Source: Bacillus cytotoxicus | GTDB lineage: Bacteria; Bacillota; Bacilli; Bacillales; Bacillaceae_G | Length of the DNA: 64,000 bases | Assembly (NCBI RefSeq): GCF_023715645.1 | Contig: NZ_JAMBOP010000016.1 | Coordinates: 1-64,000 of the forward strand | Direction: 5' to 3' | Part shown: piece by piece, positions 8,707 through 16,932 of the stretch | Numbering within the stretch: the first letter of the stretch is position 1 | Layout of the letters: each line of letters opens with the position of its first letter | Made by a program: the position numbers and the translations under genes | The notes under the pieces: model-generated | What the model saw: the letters and a program-made list of their open reading frames with translations, nothing else | What the model was told of the DNA's origin: nothing | The model's database searches: none

Positions 8707-9198
8707 ATGAGGAAATACGGTATTTGGATTGTGCTATTTCTTTTCGGTGCATTTGTAATTGGACAAAGTGTCACAACGGTTCTTGGAAAAGAAAAAACAA
8801 AAATTGATCAAAATGAAATATTTGTAACGATTCAAAAGGGATATGAAGCACAGTTTGCTATTCGTGGTAAGCGACTACCAGTGGATAAAATGTATGATGC
8901 ATTATCTCCTTATTTCACGGATAACTTTCTTCAAGTTTTTACGGATGAAAATAGTCAGGATGTGAAACGGAGTGCTCAATATTTATTACCGACTAAAGAA
9001 GCGCCATTTACTTTTTCGTCAAATACAAAAATTGTATACAATGAAGAGCATAATTTGTTGTACGTGTATGAACGTAATATGAAGACGGATGAGTATCAAA
9101 TTATAACACTGCAAAAAAACGGTGATAAATGGAAATTGGCGGGGTATCATGAAAATAAGCAGCTATTATCTGAGATTAAAAAATATGAAAAAGAGTAA
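8707..9198 (+). CDS. Secreted or membrane-anchored protein, DUF3993-like
   Basis: A 163-residue protein with an N-terminal membrane segment or signal anchor (YGIWIVLFLFGAFVIGQSV, about 4-22) and an extracytoplasmic mixed alpha/beta domain. ATG 8707 was chosen because AGGGAGG lies 8 nt upstream; an in-frame ATG at 8662 has no ribosome site. The size and layout recall the DUF3993 family of the B. cereus group, but this is from memory. No catalytic motif is seen and function is unknown. It has its own terminator. Confidence 0.8.
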   Translation: MRKYGIWIVLFLFGAFVIGQSVTTVLGKEKTKIDQNEIFVTIQKGYEAQFAIRGKRLPVDKMYDALSPYFTDNFLQVFTDENSQDVKRSAQYLLPTKEAPFTFSSNTKIVYNEEHNLLYVYERNMKTDEYQIITLQKNGDKWKLAGYHENKQLLSEIKKYEKE

Positions 9199-9203
9199 AG
9201 AGG

Positions 9204-9245
9204 AACTCTTGTCATTGTGGGATCATCCCGAAATGACAAGAGTTT
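9204..9245 (+). terminator. Terminator after the DUF3993-like gene
   Basis: AACTCTTGTCATT and AATGACAAGAGTT pair perfectly over 13 bp, but the following T run is short. Confidence 0.7.
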
Positions 9246-9307
9246 CATCATACCGTCTCCATTTTGCTGTCTTTAAAGAGATAAGGTTAAATTCACCATT
9301 TGCGGAT

Positions 9308-9336
9308 GAAAAAGTGATGTACTGTCACTTTTTTTA
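9308..9336. terminator. Terminator overlapping the 3' end of the glutaredoxin gene
   Basis: AAAGTGA and TCACTTT form a stem flanked by A and T runs; it lies between two convergent genes and could serve both strands. Confidence 0.6.
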
Positions 9337-9573
9337 TTCTTCTAATCCTAAAAGTTGTTGTAATTTTTCAATTTGAAATCCTGCTACAACTTCCTCGTCT
9401 ACAACAACAGTTGGTGTAGAATAAGAATCATAATTATTGATAAGACGATTGAGAGCTGCAGTATCTTTTTTGACATCATATTCTGTAAAAGCAACATGAT
9501 TATGTTTTAAAAATTCTTTTATAATTTGACATGGTGGGCAATTAGGTTGTGTGTATACATCTACTTTCTTCAC
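9334..9573 (-). CDS. Glutaredoxin-like (NrdH-type) protein
   Basis: A small thiol-disulfide protein of 79 residues with active site CPPC at 12-15 (VDVYTQPNCPPC), a conserved cis-proline region STPTVVVDEE (about 52-61), and the Gly-Phe region VAGFQIEKL near the C terminus. It probably reduces small disulfides in the cytoplasm. The start is GTG 9573, preceded by AGGAGG at 6-nt spacing; an upstream ATG at 9639 lacks a ribosome site. It is monocistronic and convergent with the preceding gene. Its electron donor and partner are not identifiable. Confidence 0.88.
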   Translation of the reverse strand: MKKVDVYTQPNCPPCQIIKEFLKHNHVAFTEYDVKKDTAALNRLINNYDSYSTPTVVVDEEVVAGFQIEKLQQLLGLEE

Positions 9574-9682
9574 TTTATTCCTCCTCTTCAACTCATTTTC
9601 ATTATATTCTCGTATCAAAAAAATCTCCATTAACAACATGGAGATTTTTTTGAATATGAATTAAATACCCATTATTCATCTT

Positions 9683-10038
9683 TATTCAAAATGTTGAAAT
9701 ATCAATTCGTTTTGATATTTCAACATAAAGATTACAGCTATGTAGAAAAAAGGGAACCCGTACTCGCTGAGGGTACTGAAAAACTATCTACTTTGAGTAA
9801 GAAACAGAATTTTTATCAATATACAGCCATCAAAAAGAAGATAATTCCCTGTATACAGTAGGTGGTTATCTTCTTTTTCTCTTTTTAGGGACTTTTTCAG
9901 TGGCCTCTATTCGCTTTCTCTCTTTGTTTTTACTTCGCATGTGGCAGAAAAAGACCTTGACCGCTTCTATGCAAGGCCAGATCCTCTTGTCCATCTAAAA
10001 AAATATTTTATGTCGTTTTTTAATTTGGATATATATAA
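9683..10038 (-). repeat. Repeat A, copy 4, interrupted by a 139-bp miniature element
   Basis: Reverse-oriented copy with core ACTTCGCATGTGGCAGAAAAA and GACCGCTTCTATGCAAGGCC (9937-9988 region), ending TTTTAATTTGGATATATATA. The continuity with other copies is broken between 9761 and 9915 by an inserted element flanked by a short duplication. The gap 9574-10236 otherwise holds nothing recognised. Confidence 0.85.
9769..9907. mobile_element. 139-bp MITE-like element nested in repeat A
   Basis: The left end starts GAGGGTACTGAAAAACT. The right end read on the other strand starts GAGGCCACTGAAAAAGT, giving imperfect terminal inverted repeats. It is flanked by TACTCGCT (9761-9768) and TATTCGCT (9908-9915), a 7/8 matching target duplication. 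Inside is a perfect AAAAAGAAGATAA / TTATCTTCTTTTT hairpin. It has no coding capacity, so it would need a transposase in trans. Confidence 0.7.
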
Positions 10039-10236
10039 TTTTTTCTGTTAAATGTGTAAGAAAAGCAGTAGAATGTTTGTATTTCGGTTTTTTATATGTT
10101 TTTTCGACAAATTTTAGTTGAGTTTCTTGCTCATAAGCATTATCCTAGGGTGTGTGACATTTTTTCAGTTATGACGGATAGAATGAGTATTGCTGTAAAA
10201 CCTATTCGTAGGAACTTTAGAGAAAGGGGAGATTTC

Positions 10237-10473
10237 ATGTCTCTGCTCCAAGGAATTTTAACTCGTCTTGTTAGTTTAAAAGAACAAGCCGAAAGCGGCG
10301 AAGTAGCACAACGCTATTTTGAAGTGAACGGTGAACGCAAATGTAGCGTAAAATATTTTGATAAAAGCGATATGTACGAGCTAGAAGTGTATCAACAAGG
10401 AGAAAAACCACAAGTATATCAATTCGATAATATTGATATGGTTGCAATCGAAATTTACGATATTCTTTCTTGA
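10237..10473 (+). CDS. ykuJ: YkuJ family protein (DUF1797)
   Basis: A 78-residue conserved Firmicute protein of unknown function, matching B. subtilis YkuJ in length and position (between ykuI and ykuK). ATG 10237 has AAAGGGGAG upstream; an earlier in-frame ATG at 10096 lies in repeat-derived flanking sequence without a ribosome site. Acidic, soluble, no membrane segment (VNGERKCSVKYFDKSDMYEL in the middle). Confidence 0.9.
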   Translation: MSLLQGILTRLVSLKEQAESGEVAQRYFEVNGERKCSVKYFDKSDMYELEVYQQGEKPQVYQFDNIDMVAIEIYDILS

Positions 10474-10479
10474 TACATA

Positions 10480-10521
10480 AAAAGAAGGTGCCTCAAAAAA
10501 ATGAAGGCACCTTCTTTTTTT
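10480..10521 (+). terminator. Terminator after ykuJ
   Basis: AAAGAAGGTGCCT and AGGCACCTTCTTT form a 13-bp perfect stem followed by T's. Confidence 0.9.
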
Positions 10522-10643
10522 ATGAATAAGATTCACTCTCTGACCCTAAACTGATAACACATTCTACAGAGTGTAGTATTCACTAATCGAACTCTTATGG
10601 ACAGGTAGCTTGCTCATAAGAGTGGCATAAAGAGGTGAGAAAA

Positions 10644-10793
10644 GTGGAAAAAATGCCTATTGTTGTGTGTCCAAAATGTCATAGACAGTCAGAGATTATA
10701 CATGTGTTAACAGCGCAATCTAATCAAAATGTTATATTTAAATGTCCGTTTTGCACATATTTAATACGGAATATCGAAACGAGAAAAGGATAA
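10644..10793 (+). CDS. 49-residue zinc-ribbon protein
   Basis: Small protein with two knuckles, CPKC (9-12) and CPFC (34-37), the pattern of a zinc ribbon. Start GTG 10644 is preceded by AGAGGTGAG at good spacing; an internal ATG at codon 4 is possible. It lies immediately before ykuK, in a region otherwise syntenic with B. subtilis. Function unknown; nucleic-acid or protein binding is plausible for the fold. Confidence 0.75.
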   Translation: MEKMPIVVCPKCHRQSEIIHVLTAQSNQNVIFKCPFCTYLIRNIETRKG

Positions 10794-10867
10794 GTAAGTC
10801 ATATTTTATTACTTTGTCCCATACAATGATAATACGAAAGTCTGTCTATGAGAAGGGACGTGACTGT

Positions 10868-11386
10868 ATGGGCGGAGAATATCAATTTTACAATTTATCA
10901 GAGCAACATATGAGTTTCGAAAATGTGTTTTTAAGAATTTGTCATTTTATTCAAAATGAACCGCGCAACATGTATCGATTGTCAATTGGGACAGATTCAC
11001 AAGTACATCAAAAAAATACACGTTTTATTACAGCTATTCATTTGCATCGAGTTGGAAAAGGAGCTTGGGGGTGTTTATGCCACCAAACGATAAAGCAAAA
11101 GCCCGCAAGTTTACGGGAGAAAATTTATTCAGAAACACAATTTAGTCAAGAGATTGCTTGTTTATTTACACCTGAGCGAATACAACAACTTTGGGATATT
11201 CTTTATCCATACCGCGGAGAAGGTGCTGAATTTGTTATGGAGATTCATTTGGATATTGGAAAATATGGTTTAACGAGAGAGTTTATTACGGATATGACAA
11301 ATAAGATTACAGCAATGGGATTAACACCTAAAATTAAGCCTGATGCATATGCGGCATTTAGTTATGCAAATCGGTACACGAAATGA
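10868..11386 (+). CDS. ykuK: YkuK family protein (DUF458, RNase H-like)
   Basis: A 172-residue protein, the same length as B. subtilis YkuK. The motif LSIGTDSQVH (about 38-47) with its Asp, and the later EIHLDIG, fit the RNase H-like fold proposed for DUF458; enzymatic activity is not established. ATG 10868 is preceded by AGAAGGGACG. It sits between the zinc-ribbon gene and abbA, as expected from synteny. Confidence 0.88.
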   Translation: MGGEYQFYNLSEQHMSFENVFLRICHFIQNEPRNMYRLSIGTDSQVHQKNTRFITAIHLHRVGKGAWGCLCHQTIKQKPASLREKIYSETQFSQEIACLFTPERIQQLWDILYPYRGEGAEFVMEIHLDIGKYGLTREFITDMTNKITAMGLTPKIKPDAYAAFSYANRYTK

Positions 11387-11472
11387 TTTTTAATCTGAAT
11401 TTTCGATCTATTGGATAAAAGGAATATTATATATAATAAACAATAAGGACGGTTGAATAAGGGGAGGAGAAA

Positions 11473-11664
11473 ATGAGTAGAGAAATTGATTTAACGAAAG
11501 AGGAACAAAGCTTATTGTTAGATGTGTTGTTTCTGCAAAATTATGCGAGTGAAATACTTTCCGTTGAACTTTCTGATATCGAAAACGGGCGAAAGAAAAT
11601 AGACATATCTCATTATAAACAAGTTACAAACTTATTTGCTCGTTTGAAGAATGAAGGATATTAA
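11473..11664 (+). CDS. abbA: AbrB antirepressor AbbA
   Basis: A 63-residue helical acidic protein (MSREIDLTKEEQSLLLDVLF at the N terminus) located between ykuK and ykuL, exactly where B. subtilis abbA (ykzF) lies. AbbA is made under Spo0A control and binds the transition-state regulator AbrB as a DNA mimic, lifting repression of stationary-phase genes. A strong GGGGAGGAG ribosome site precedes ATG 11473. Assignment rests on synteny, length and composition; no 0A box was identified with confidence. Confidence 0.8.
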   Translation: MSREIDLTKEEQSLLLDVLFLQNYASEILSVELSDIENGRKKIDISHYKQVTNLFARLKNEGY

Positions 11665-11873
11665 GGCTACCAGAAAGGTGGTCTTTTCTTTTGTTTCTAT
11701 GGTAAAATGAACTGTGCTTAAAATAAGAAAATAAGGACAGATAATAATATGTAAACGTTGTCATAAACTGAAAATAGAAATGAGAAAGTAAAGCATTACT
11801 TGGAAGAATTGTTTTTTTACGATTGGTTTACAATTGCTACTTGTTAGAATGAGTTAAAGTGGGGGATATCAAT

Positions 11874-12317
11874 ATGGTTAGCATTCCAAAAGAAGAATTT
11901 CAGCAAGTTTTTGTAAAGGACTTAATGATTTCATCGGAAAAAGTAGCACATGTTCAAATTGGAAATAGTCTGGAGCATGCTTTGCTTGTTTTGGTTAAAT
12001 CTGGTTATTCAGCAATTCCAGTATTAGATCCAATGTACAAATTGCATGGATTAGTAAGTATAGCGATGATTTTGGACGGTATCTTAGGCCTAGAGCGAAT
12101 TGAATTTGAAAAATTAGAGGATATGAAAGTAGAAAGTGTGATGAAGGGAGATATTCCACGCCTTGAGTTACAAAATTCATTTTCAAGGGCACTAGAGATG
12201 ACGATTGATCATCCATTTGTATGTGTTGAAAATGAGGACGGATATTTTGAAGGGATTTTGACGCGTCGTGCAATTTTAAAATTACTAAATAAGACAGTGA
12301 GACGATTTAATCGATAA
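11874..12317 (+). CDS. darB: CBS-domain c-di-AMP receptor DarB (YkuL)
   Basis: A 147-residue protein made of two CBS motifs (about 15-70 and 85-140), identical in length to B. subtilis YkuL/DarB. In B. subtilis apo-DarB stimulates the (p)ppGpp synthetase Rel and pyruvate carboxylase, and c-di-AMP releases it. Motifs visible: SGYSAIPVLDPMYKLHGLVS in CBS1 and the matching VCVENEDGYFEGILTRR in CBS2. ATG 11874 follows GGGGGAT; a GTG at 11859 is too close to that site. pycA, its known partner, lies 33 kb downstream. Confidence 0.88.
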   Translation: MVSIPKEEFQQVFVKDLMISSEKVAHVQIGNSLEHALLVLVKSGYSAIPVLDPMYKLHGLVSIAMILDGILGLERIEFEKLEDMKVESVMKGDIPRLELQNSFSRALEMTIDHPFVCVENEDGYFEGILTRRAILKLLNKTVRRFNR

Positions 12318-12323
12318 TGTTGG

Positions 12324-12360
12324 AAAAGGCGACTTCAACTGAAAAAAGAAGTCGCTTTTA
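12324..12360 (+). terminator. Terminator between darB and ccpC
   Basis: AAAGGCGACTTC and GAAGTCGCTTT pair across an A-rich loop and are followed by T's. Confidence 0.8.
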
Positions 12361-12392
12361 TCGTTCAGTTGTAACGAAAGAAGGGGAAAATA

Positions 12393-13250
12393 TTGCAAAT
12401 TGACGATTTTCAGATGATGGTTATTTTAGCGCAAGAGTTAAATATGCGAAAGGCTTCTGAGCGCTTATTTGTATCACAACCGGCGCTTAGTCAAAGGCTT
12501 CAATCGATGGAAAAACAATGGGGGATGAAATTTTTTATTCGCTCCCAAAAAGGATTAACGATTACACCAGAAGGTGAAAAAGTAGCGAATTATGCTAAAG
12601 ATATGTTGCAAAGAGAGGAAGCTATTAAGAGTGAACTAGCAACTTTCCAAACGGAAACATATGGAACTTTAAAGATTGCTGTTGCCTCTGTCATTGGGCA
12701 ATATTGGTTGCCACCAGTTTTAAAGATGTTTGTACAAAAGTATCCATTCGTAAAAATTTCTCTCTTTACAGGCTGGAGTAGTGAAGTGCAAAATCACTTT
12801 TATGAAGGTGATGTTCATGTAGCGATTTTACGAGGAACACAAGAATATAAAGGATATAAGCAACAATTATTTGAAGATGAGTTGTATTTAGTCGATACAG
12901 AAATTAAAGATATTTCCATGTTAAAAGACACGAATAGGCCGTTCATTCAATTTAAAAGTGATTCAACATATTATGGACAAATTCAAAATTGGTGGTATGG
13001 TTTATTTTCTAATCCCCCTAAACGTACGATTGTTGTCGATCAAATTGAAACGTGTAAGCAACTTGTTTTAAATGGTATCGGTTATGCTCTTTTGCCGTCC
13101 ACTGTTTTAAAGGAAGTAAGAGAAAAGACATATAAAACCCCAGTACAACTGACGAGAGAAACGTGGTTATTAACAAGTGAATCGGCTAGACAATTGAAAC
13201 AAGTGCAGGCGTTTTTAGATATTATTGAAGAAGTTCAGGCAGGAAAATAA
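12393..13250 (+). CDS. ccpC: LysR-type regulator CcpC
   Basis: A 285-residue LysR regulator with N-terminal winged helix (MRKASERLFVSQPALSQRLQ, about 18-37) and a C-terminal substrate-binding domain from about 90. Synteny (after ykuL, before dapH) identifies it as CcpC (YkuM), the citrate-responsive repressor of citB and citZ in B. subtilis. It starts with TTG 12393 after AAGGGGAAAATA. It governs entry to the TCA cycle, fitting the PDH, pyruvate carboxylase and oxidase genes in the window. Confidence 0.88.
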   Translation: MQIDDFQMMVILAQELNMRKASERLFVSQPALSQRLQSMEKQWGMKFFIRSQKGLTITPEGEKVANYAKDMLQREEAIKSELATFQTETYGTLKIAVASVIGQYWLPPVLKMFVQKYPFVKISLFTGWSSEVQNHFYEGDVHVAILRGTQEYKGYKQQLFEDELYLVDTEIKDISMLKDTNRPFIQFKSDSTYYGQIQNWWYGLFSNPPKRTIVVDQIETCKQLVLNGIGYALLPSTVLKEVREKTYKTPVQLTRETWLLTSESARQLKQVQAFLDIIEEVQAGK

Positions 13251-13321
13251 GATTATTTTCTTGCGAGGAGCCTTTTCGTTTGGTAGAGTAACAGTATAAA
13301 TGGATTTAGGAGGCAACAAGC

Positions 13322-14044
13322 ATGAAAATGATGGATGCAAACGAGATTATCTCGTTTATTCAAAAAAGTGAGAAGAAAACTCCTGTAAAGGTATACATAA
13401 AAGGGGATTTAAAAGAAATTACATTTCCTGAAACAGTACAAGCATTTGTAAATAAAAAATCTGGCGTATTATTTGGGGAATGGTCTGAAATTAAGACAAT
13501 CCTTGAAGAAAATAAAAAACATGTTGTAGATTACGTTATAGAAAATGATCGTCGTAACTCTGCAATCCCAATGCTTGACTTAAAAGGCATTAAAGCACGT
13601 ATTGAACCAGGTGCTATTATTCGTGACCAGGTTGAAATTGGTGATAATGCAGTTATTATGATGAACGCAACGATTAACATTGGCGCTGTAATTGGTGAAG
13701 GTTCAATGATTGATATGAATGTAGTGCTTGGTGGACGTGCAACAGTAGGTAAGAACTGTCACGTTGGAGCTGGAGCAGTGCTTGCAGGCGTTATCGAGCC
13801 ACCTTCTGCAAAACCAGTTATCGTTGAAGATGATGTTGTAATTGGTGCAAACGTAGTAGTTCTAGAAGGTGTTACAGTAGGTAAAGGTGCAGTTGTTGCA
13901 GCGGGTGCAGTTGTAACAGAAGACGTACAACCATACACAGTTGTTGCAGGAACACCAGCGCGTGTTATTAAAAAAATTGACGAAAAAACGAAAGCAAAAA
14001 CAGAAATTAAACAAGAGCTTCGTCAACTGAATCCAGAAGAATAA
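13322..14044 (+). CDS. dapH: Tetrahydrodipicolinate N-acetyltransferase
   Basis: Acetyl-CoA-dependent acetylation of tetrahydrodipicolinate in the acetylated branch of DAP/lysine synthesis, feeding peptidoglycan, lysine and spore dipicolinate. The 240-residue protein has a left-handed parallel beta-helix of hexapeptide repeats from about 90 to 215 ([40 protein letters not shown]). ATG 13322 follows AGGAGG. The next gene encodes the matching deacetylase (dapH-dapL, ykuQ-ykuR order). Confidence 0.96.
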   Translation: MKMMDANEIISFIQKSEKKTPVKVYIKGDLKEITFPETVQAFVNKKSGVLFGEWSEIKTILEENKKHVVDYVIENDRRNSAIPMLDLKGIKARIEPGAIIRDQVEIGDNAVIMMNATINIGAVIGEGSMIDMNVVLGGRATVGKNCHVGAGAVLAGVIEPPSAKPVIVEDDVVIGANVVVLEGVTVGKGAVVAAGAVVTEDVQPYTVVAGTPARVIKKIDEKTKAKTEIKQELRQLNPEE

Positions 14045-14048
14045 AAAA

Positions 14049-14084
14049 GAAAGCGTAAGGGCTTGTAAGCTCTTACGCTTTTTA
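14049..14084 (+). terminator. Hairpin between dapH and dapL
   Basis: AAGCGTAAG and CTTACGCTT pair, followed by TTTAT. It sits inside the dapH-dapL intergenic space, so it may attenuate rather than end transcription. Confidence 0.65.
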
Positions 14085-14101
14085 TCAATGGTGGTGAAAC
14101 G

Positions 14102-15232
14102 ATGATGATAAATAAATTTATTCAAATACGCAGAGATTTACATCAAATTCCAGAGCTTGGTTTTCAAGAATGGAAAACACAGCAATATATTTTAAATTAT
14201 ATAAATACGCTTCCAAGTGAGTATATGGAAGTAAAGACTTGGAAAACAGGTGTCATTGTAAAAATACATGGCCGTAATCCAGAAAAAACAATTGGCTATC
14301 GCGCTGATATTGACGGACTTCCAATTGCAGAAGAGACAGGATATGAATTTTCCTCATTACATGAAGGGCTGATGCATGCATGCGGACATGATATTCATAC
14401 GACAATTGGCCTTGGGTTATTAACAACTTTTGTTACAGAGCGAATTGACGATGATCTCGTTTTTATTTTTCAACCAGCTGAGGAAGGACCGGGTGGTGCT
14501 CTTCCGATATTACAAAGTGAAGAATTCCAAGTATGGAAACCAGATATGATTCTTGCACTTCATATTGCACCAGAATATCCAGTAGGATCAATTGCGGCAA
14601 AAGAGGGGTTGCTTTTTGCGAATACATCCGAGCTATACGTTGATTTGAAAGGGAAAGGTGGACATGCGGCATATCCGCATACAGCGAACGATATGATTGT
14701 TGCCGCAAGCCATCTTGTTACGCAACTGCAATCTGTTATTAGTCGCAATGTGAATCCGCTAGATAGTGCAGTTATTACAATCGGGAAAATCACTGGTGGA
14801 ACAGTACAAAATATTATTGCGGAAAAGGCCCGTTTAGAAGGAACGATTCGTACATTATCTGTTGAATCTATGAAACGAGTAAAGGAACGGATTGAAGCAA
14901 TTGTTGCTGGAATCGAAATGTCTTTTGCGTGTACAGCGCAGATTGATTACGGAGCAATGTATCATCAAGTATATAACGATGAAACGTTAACGAAGGAATT
15001 CATGACGTTTACGGATAAACATACAGACATGAATGTTATCACTTGCACAGAGGCGATGACAGGAGAAGATTTTGGATATATGTTGCGCGAAATCCCGGGT
15101 TTAATGTTTTGGCTCGGTGTTGAATCTGAATATGGTCTACATCATGCGAAATTACAGCCGGATGAATCAGCAATTGAAAAAGCGATATTATTTTTAACAA
15201 CATACGTAAAATGGAAAGGGAACAGGGCGTAA
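14102..15232 (+). CDS. dapL: N-acetyldiaminopimelate deacetylase
   Basis: M20-family amidohydrolase of 376 residues that removes acetate from N-acetyl-LL-diaminopimelate. Metal-binding and catalytic motifs: [10 protein letters not shown] (about 66-75), [10 protein letters not shown] (about 90-99), [10 protein letters not shown] (about 122-131) and [13 protein letters not shown] (about 322-334). Orthologue of B. subtilis YkuR. A GGTGGTGAAACG ribosome site precedes ATG 14102. It lies 57 bp after dapH and is probably cotranscribed. Confidence 0.95.
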   Translation: MMINKFIQIRRDLHQIPELGFQEWKTQQYILNYINTLPSEYMEVKTWKTGVIVKIHGRNPEKTIGYRADIDGLPIAEETGYEFSSLHEGLMHACGHDIHTTIGLGLLTTFVTERIDDDLVFIFQPAEEGPGGALPILQSEEFQVWKPDMILALHIAPEYPVGSIAAKEGLLFANTSELYVDLKGKGGHAAYPHTANDMIVAASHLVTQLQSVISRNVNPLDSAVITIGKITGGTVQNIIAEKARLEGTIRTLSVESMKRVKERIEAIVAGIEMSFACTAQIDYGAMYHQVYNDETLTKEFMTFTDKHTDMNVITCTEAMTGEDFGYMLREIPGLMFWLGVESEYGLHHAKLQPDESAIEKAILFLTTYVKWKGNRA

Positions 15233-15248
15233 TGCTTGTTCCTTTTTT
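15218..15248 (+). terminator. Terminator overlapping the dapL stop
   Basis: GGAACAGG and CTTGTTCC pair, with the stop codon in the loop, followed by a T run. Confidence 0.8.
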
Positions 15249-15254
15249 GTATAA

Positions 15255-15590
15255 TCTTTCTATATATCCATTTTAAATTTCCGACATTTTTGTCTAGCTC
15301 TGCCTCCTAAGCCCTCATGTCTAAGAACCTTCCACACGAGAAGGTAAAAAACACCTTTCTGTGTGAAAGAACCTTAGCCAACAGGCTTAAACAGGCGGCT
15401 CCGCTTTTCTTCATAAATTGCTGTTATGTAAAACAAAAAGTGATATGCTACTTGTTTGCTCCCTTTGTTTTAACATGGCCTGTGGTAGAAAAGGGCTCTG
15501 ACCGTTTTGTGTGGCTAGCCGCTCTCGCCCAGCTAAAAAAGATGGTTTTTATGTTGGTTTTTCAATTTGAATTTATATACAGTGCTTTAT
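15255..15590 (-). repeat. Repeat A, copy 5, carrying a nested palindromic element
   Basis: Left end TATATATCCATTTTAAATTT, right end CAATTTGAATTTATATACAG; the core ACATGGCCTGTGGTAGAAAAG and TGACCG lies at 15472-15506. The left third is displaced by a different element (15287-15411). An open frame across this region is an accident of the repeat. Confidence 0.8.
15287..15411. repeat. 125-bp palindromic intergenic element nested in repeat A
   Basis: Starts TTTTTGTCTAGCTCTGCCTC and ends AGGCGGCTCCGCTTTTCTT. Internal arms (AACCTTCCACAC / GTGTGAAAGAACCTT, GAAGGT / ACACCTTTC) could form a long cruciform. It resembles a palindromic repeat I remember as common between genes in many Bacillus genomes; that identification is from memory. 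It has no coding potential. Confidence 0.6.
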
Positions 15591-15753
15591 TTTTGAAATT
15601 CTAGCACAATGTTATATAATGGTAGATGGGAAAGAGAGTTAATAGTTAGTCATTTTATAATAGTTATTAAATGATATTGACTAAAAACTATTTTCTCCCA
15701 TATAATATAAAAGTAGACAATATATGACTAAAAATTAACGGAGGTTGGTACAT

Positions 15754-16302
15754 ATGGCAGAACGTATGGTAGCAAAACAAGCACCACGCTTTGAGATGGA
15801 TGCTGTTATGCCTAACAAAGAGTTTGGTAAAGTAAGCCTTGAAGAGATTATGAAACAAGACAAATGGACAGTTCTTTTCTTTTATCCAATGGATTTCACT
15901 TTCGTATGTCCAACAGAAATTATCGCACTTTCTGATCGTTATGATGAGTTCGAAGATTTAGATGCAGAAGTTATTGGGGTATCAACTGACACAATCCATA
16001 CGCATTTAGCGTGGATTAACACTGACCGTACGAAAAACGGTTTAGGGGAGTTAAAATATCCATTAGCTGCTGATACAAATCATGCAGTATCTCGTGAGTA
16101 TGGTGTATTACTTGAAGAAGAAGGAATTGCACTTCGTGGTCTATTCATTATGAGCCCAGAAGGTGAATTAATGTATCAAGTTGTCCATCATAACAATATT
16201 GGACGGGAAGTTGATGAAGTACTCCGTGTTCTACAAGCGCTTCAAACTGGTGGACTTTGCCCTGCAAACTGGAAACCAGGTCAAGAGACTTTAAATGTTT
16301 AA
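15754..16302 (+). CDS. ykuU: 2-Cys peroxiredoxin (YkuU)
   Basis: Thiol peroxidase of the AhpC/Prx1 type, 182 residues, reducing hydrogen and organic peroxides. The peroxidatic Cys lies in DFTFVCPTEI (about 46-55), and the resolving Cys is in GGLCPANWKPG near the C terminus. ATG 15754 follows GGAGG at 9 nt; a TTG three codons upstream is a weaker choice. The neighbour ykuV is a thioredoxin-like protein, as in B. subtilis, and may reduce it. The function fits protection of respiring or sporulating cells. Confidence 0.93.
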   Translation: MAERMVAKQAPRFEMDAVMPNKEFGKVSLEEIMKQDKWTVLFFYPMDFTFVCPTEIIALSDRYDEFEDLDAEVIGVSTDTIHTHLAWINTDRTKNGLGELKYPLAADTNHAVSREYGVLLEEEGIALRGLFIMSPEGELMYQVVHHNNIGREVDEVLRVLQALQTGGLCPANWKPGQETLNV

Positions 16303-16319
16303 TTTTTGAATGAGTGAAC

Positions 16320-16349
16320 AAGGTCTAGCAAATTGTTGTTAGACCTTTC
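16320..16349 (+). terminator. Hairpin between ykuU and ykuV
   Basis: AAGGTCTA and TAGACCTT form a stem followed by TCT; a partial terminator may allow some readthrough into ykuV. Confidence 0.6.
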
Positions 16350-16374
16350 TCTACATATATGAGGAGGAAATGCT

Positions 16375-16833
16375 ATGAAGTTACGTGAACCAATGCCTTC
16401 CTTAGAAGGAGCAACGACTGTGCTAAATGGAGAAGTAGTTAAGGAAGCGCTAATTGGCGATAAACCAACATTAATTCATTTTTGGTCTGTTAGTTGTCAT
16501 TTATGTAAAGAAGCGATGCCGAGCATTAATGAATTTCGCGATAACTATAAAGATAAATTAAATGTAATTGCTGTACATATGCCGCGTTCAGAAGAAGATT
16601 TAGATCTTGAAAAAGTGAAAGAAGTGGCAGCGGAGAACGGAATTGTACAGCCTATTTTGGTAGACAATAAGCATGCGATTACAGACTCTTTTGAGAATCA
16701 ATATGTACCAGCATATTACGTATTTGATAAAAACGGTGTATTACGTCATTTTCAAGCAGGCGGCAGTGGTATGCAAATGTTAACAAAACGAGTAAATCGC
16801 GTTCTTGATGAAGCTGAAAAAACAGCTGAATAA
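16375..16833 (+). CDS. ykuV: Thioredoxin-like thiol-disulfide oxidoreductase (YkuV)
   Basis: A 152-residue thioredoxin-fold protein with active site CHLC in WSVSCHLCKEAMP (about 40-52) and cis-Pro region YVPAYYVFD (about 112-120). It has no signal peptide, so it is cytosolic, like B. subtilis YkuV. ATG 16375 is preceded by GAGGAGG. It follows ykuU and probably recycles peroxiredoxin or other disulfides. Confidence 0.92.
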   Translation: MKLREPMPSLEGATTVLNGEVVKEALIGDKPTLIHFWSVSCHLCKEAMPSINEFRDNYKDKLNVIAVHMPRSEEDLDLEKVKEVAAENGIVQPILVDNKHAITDSFENQYVPAYYVFDKNGVLRHFQAGGSGMQMLTKRVNRVLDEAEKTAE

Positions 16834-16836
16834 AGG

Positions 16837-16866
16837 AAAACCTCCCTTGTAATGGGGAGGTTTTTA
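16837..16866 (+). terminator. Terminator after ykuV
   Basis: AAAACCTCCC and GGGGAGGTTTTT form a strong GC stem with a T tail. Confidence 0.9.
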
Positions 16867-16932
16867 GTTTACATTTTATATGAAAATTGTGTAAAATCAA
16901 TATGGTACATAGAAAAAAAGGTAGGGGATAGT

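Noticed and set aside
10868-13250. ykuK-abbA-darB-ccpC considered as a novel defence or signalling island
   Set aside because: Gene order and lengths match the conserved B. subtilis block; these are known housekeeping and regulatory genes.
15317-15604. 95-codon frame upstream of ykuU
   Set aside because: It spans the nested palindromic element and repeat A; there is no ribosome site and no resemblance to a protein family.
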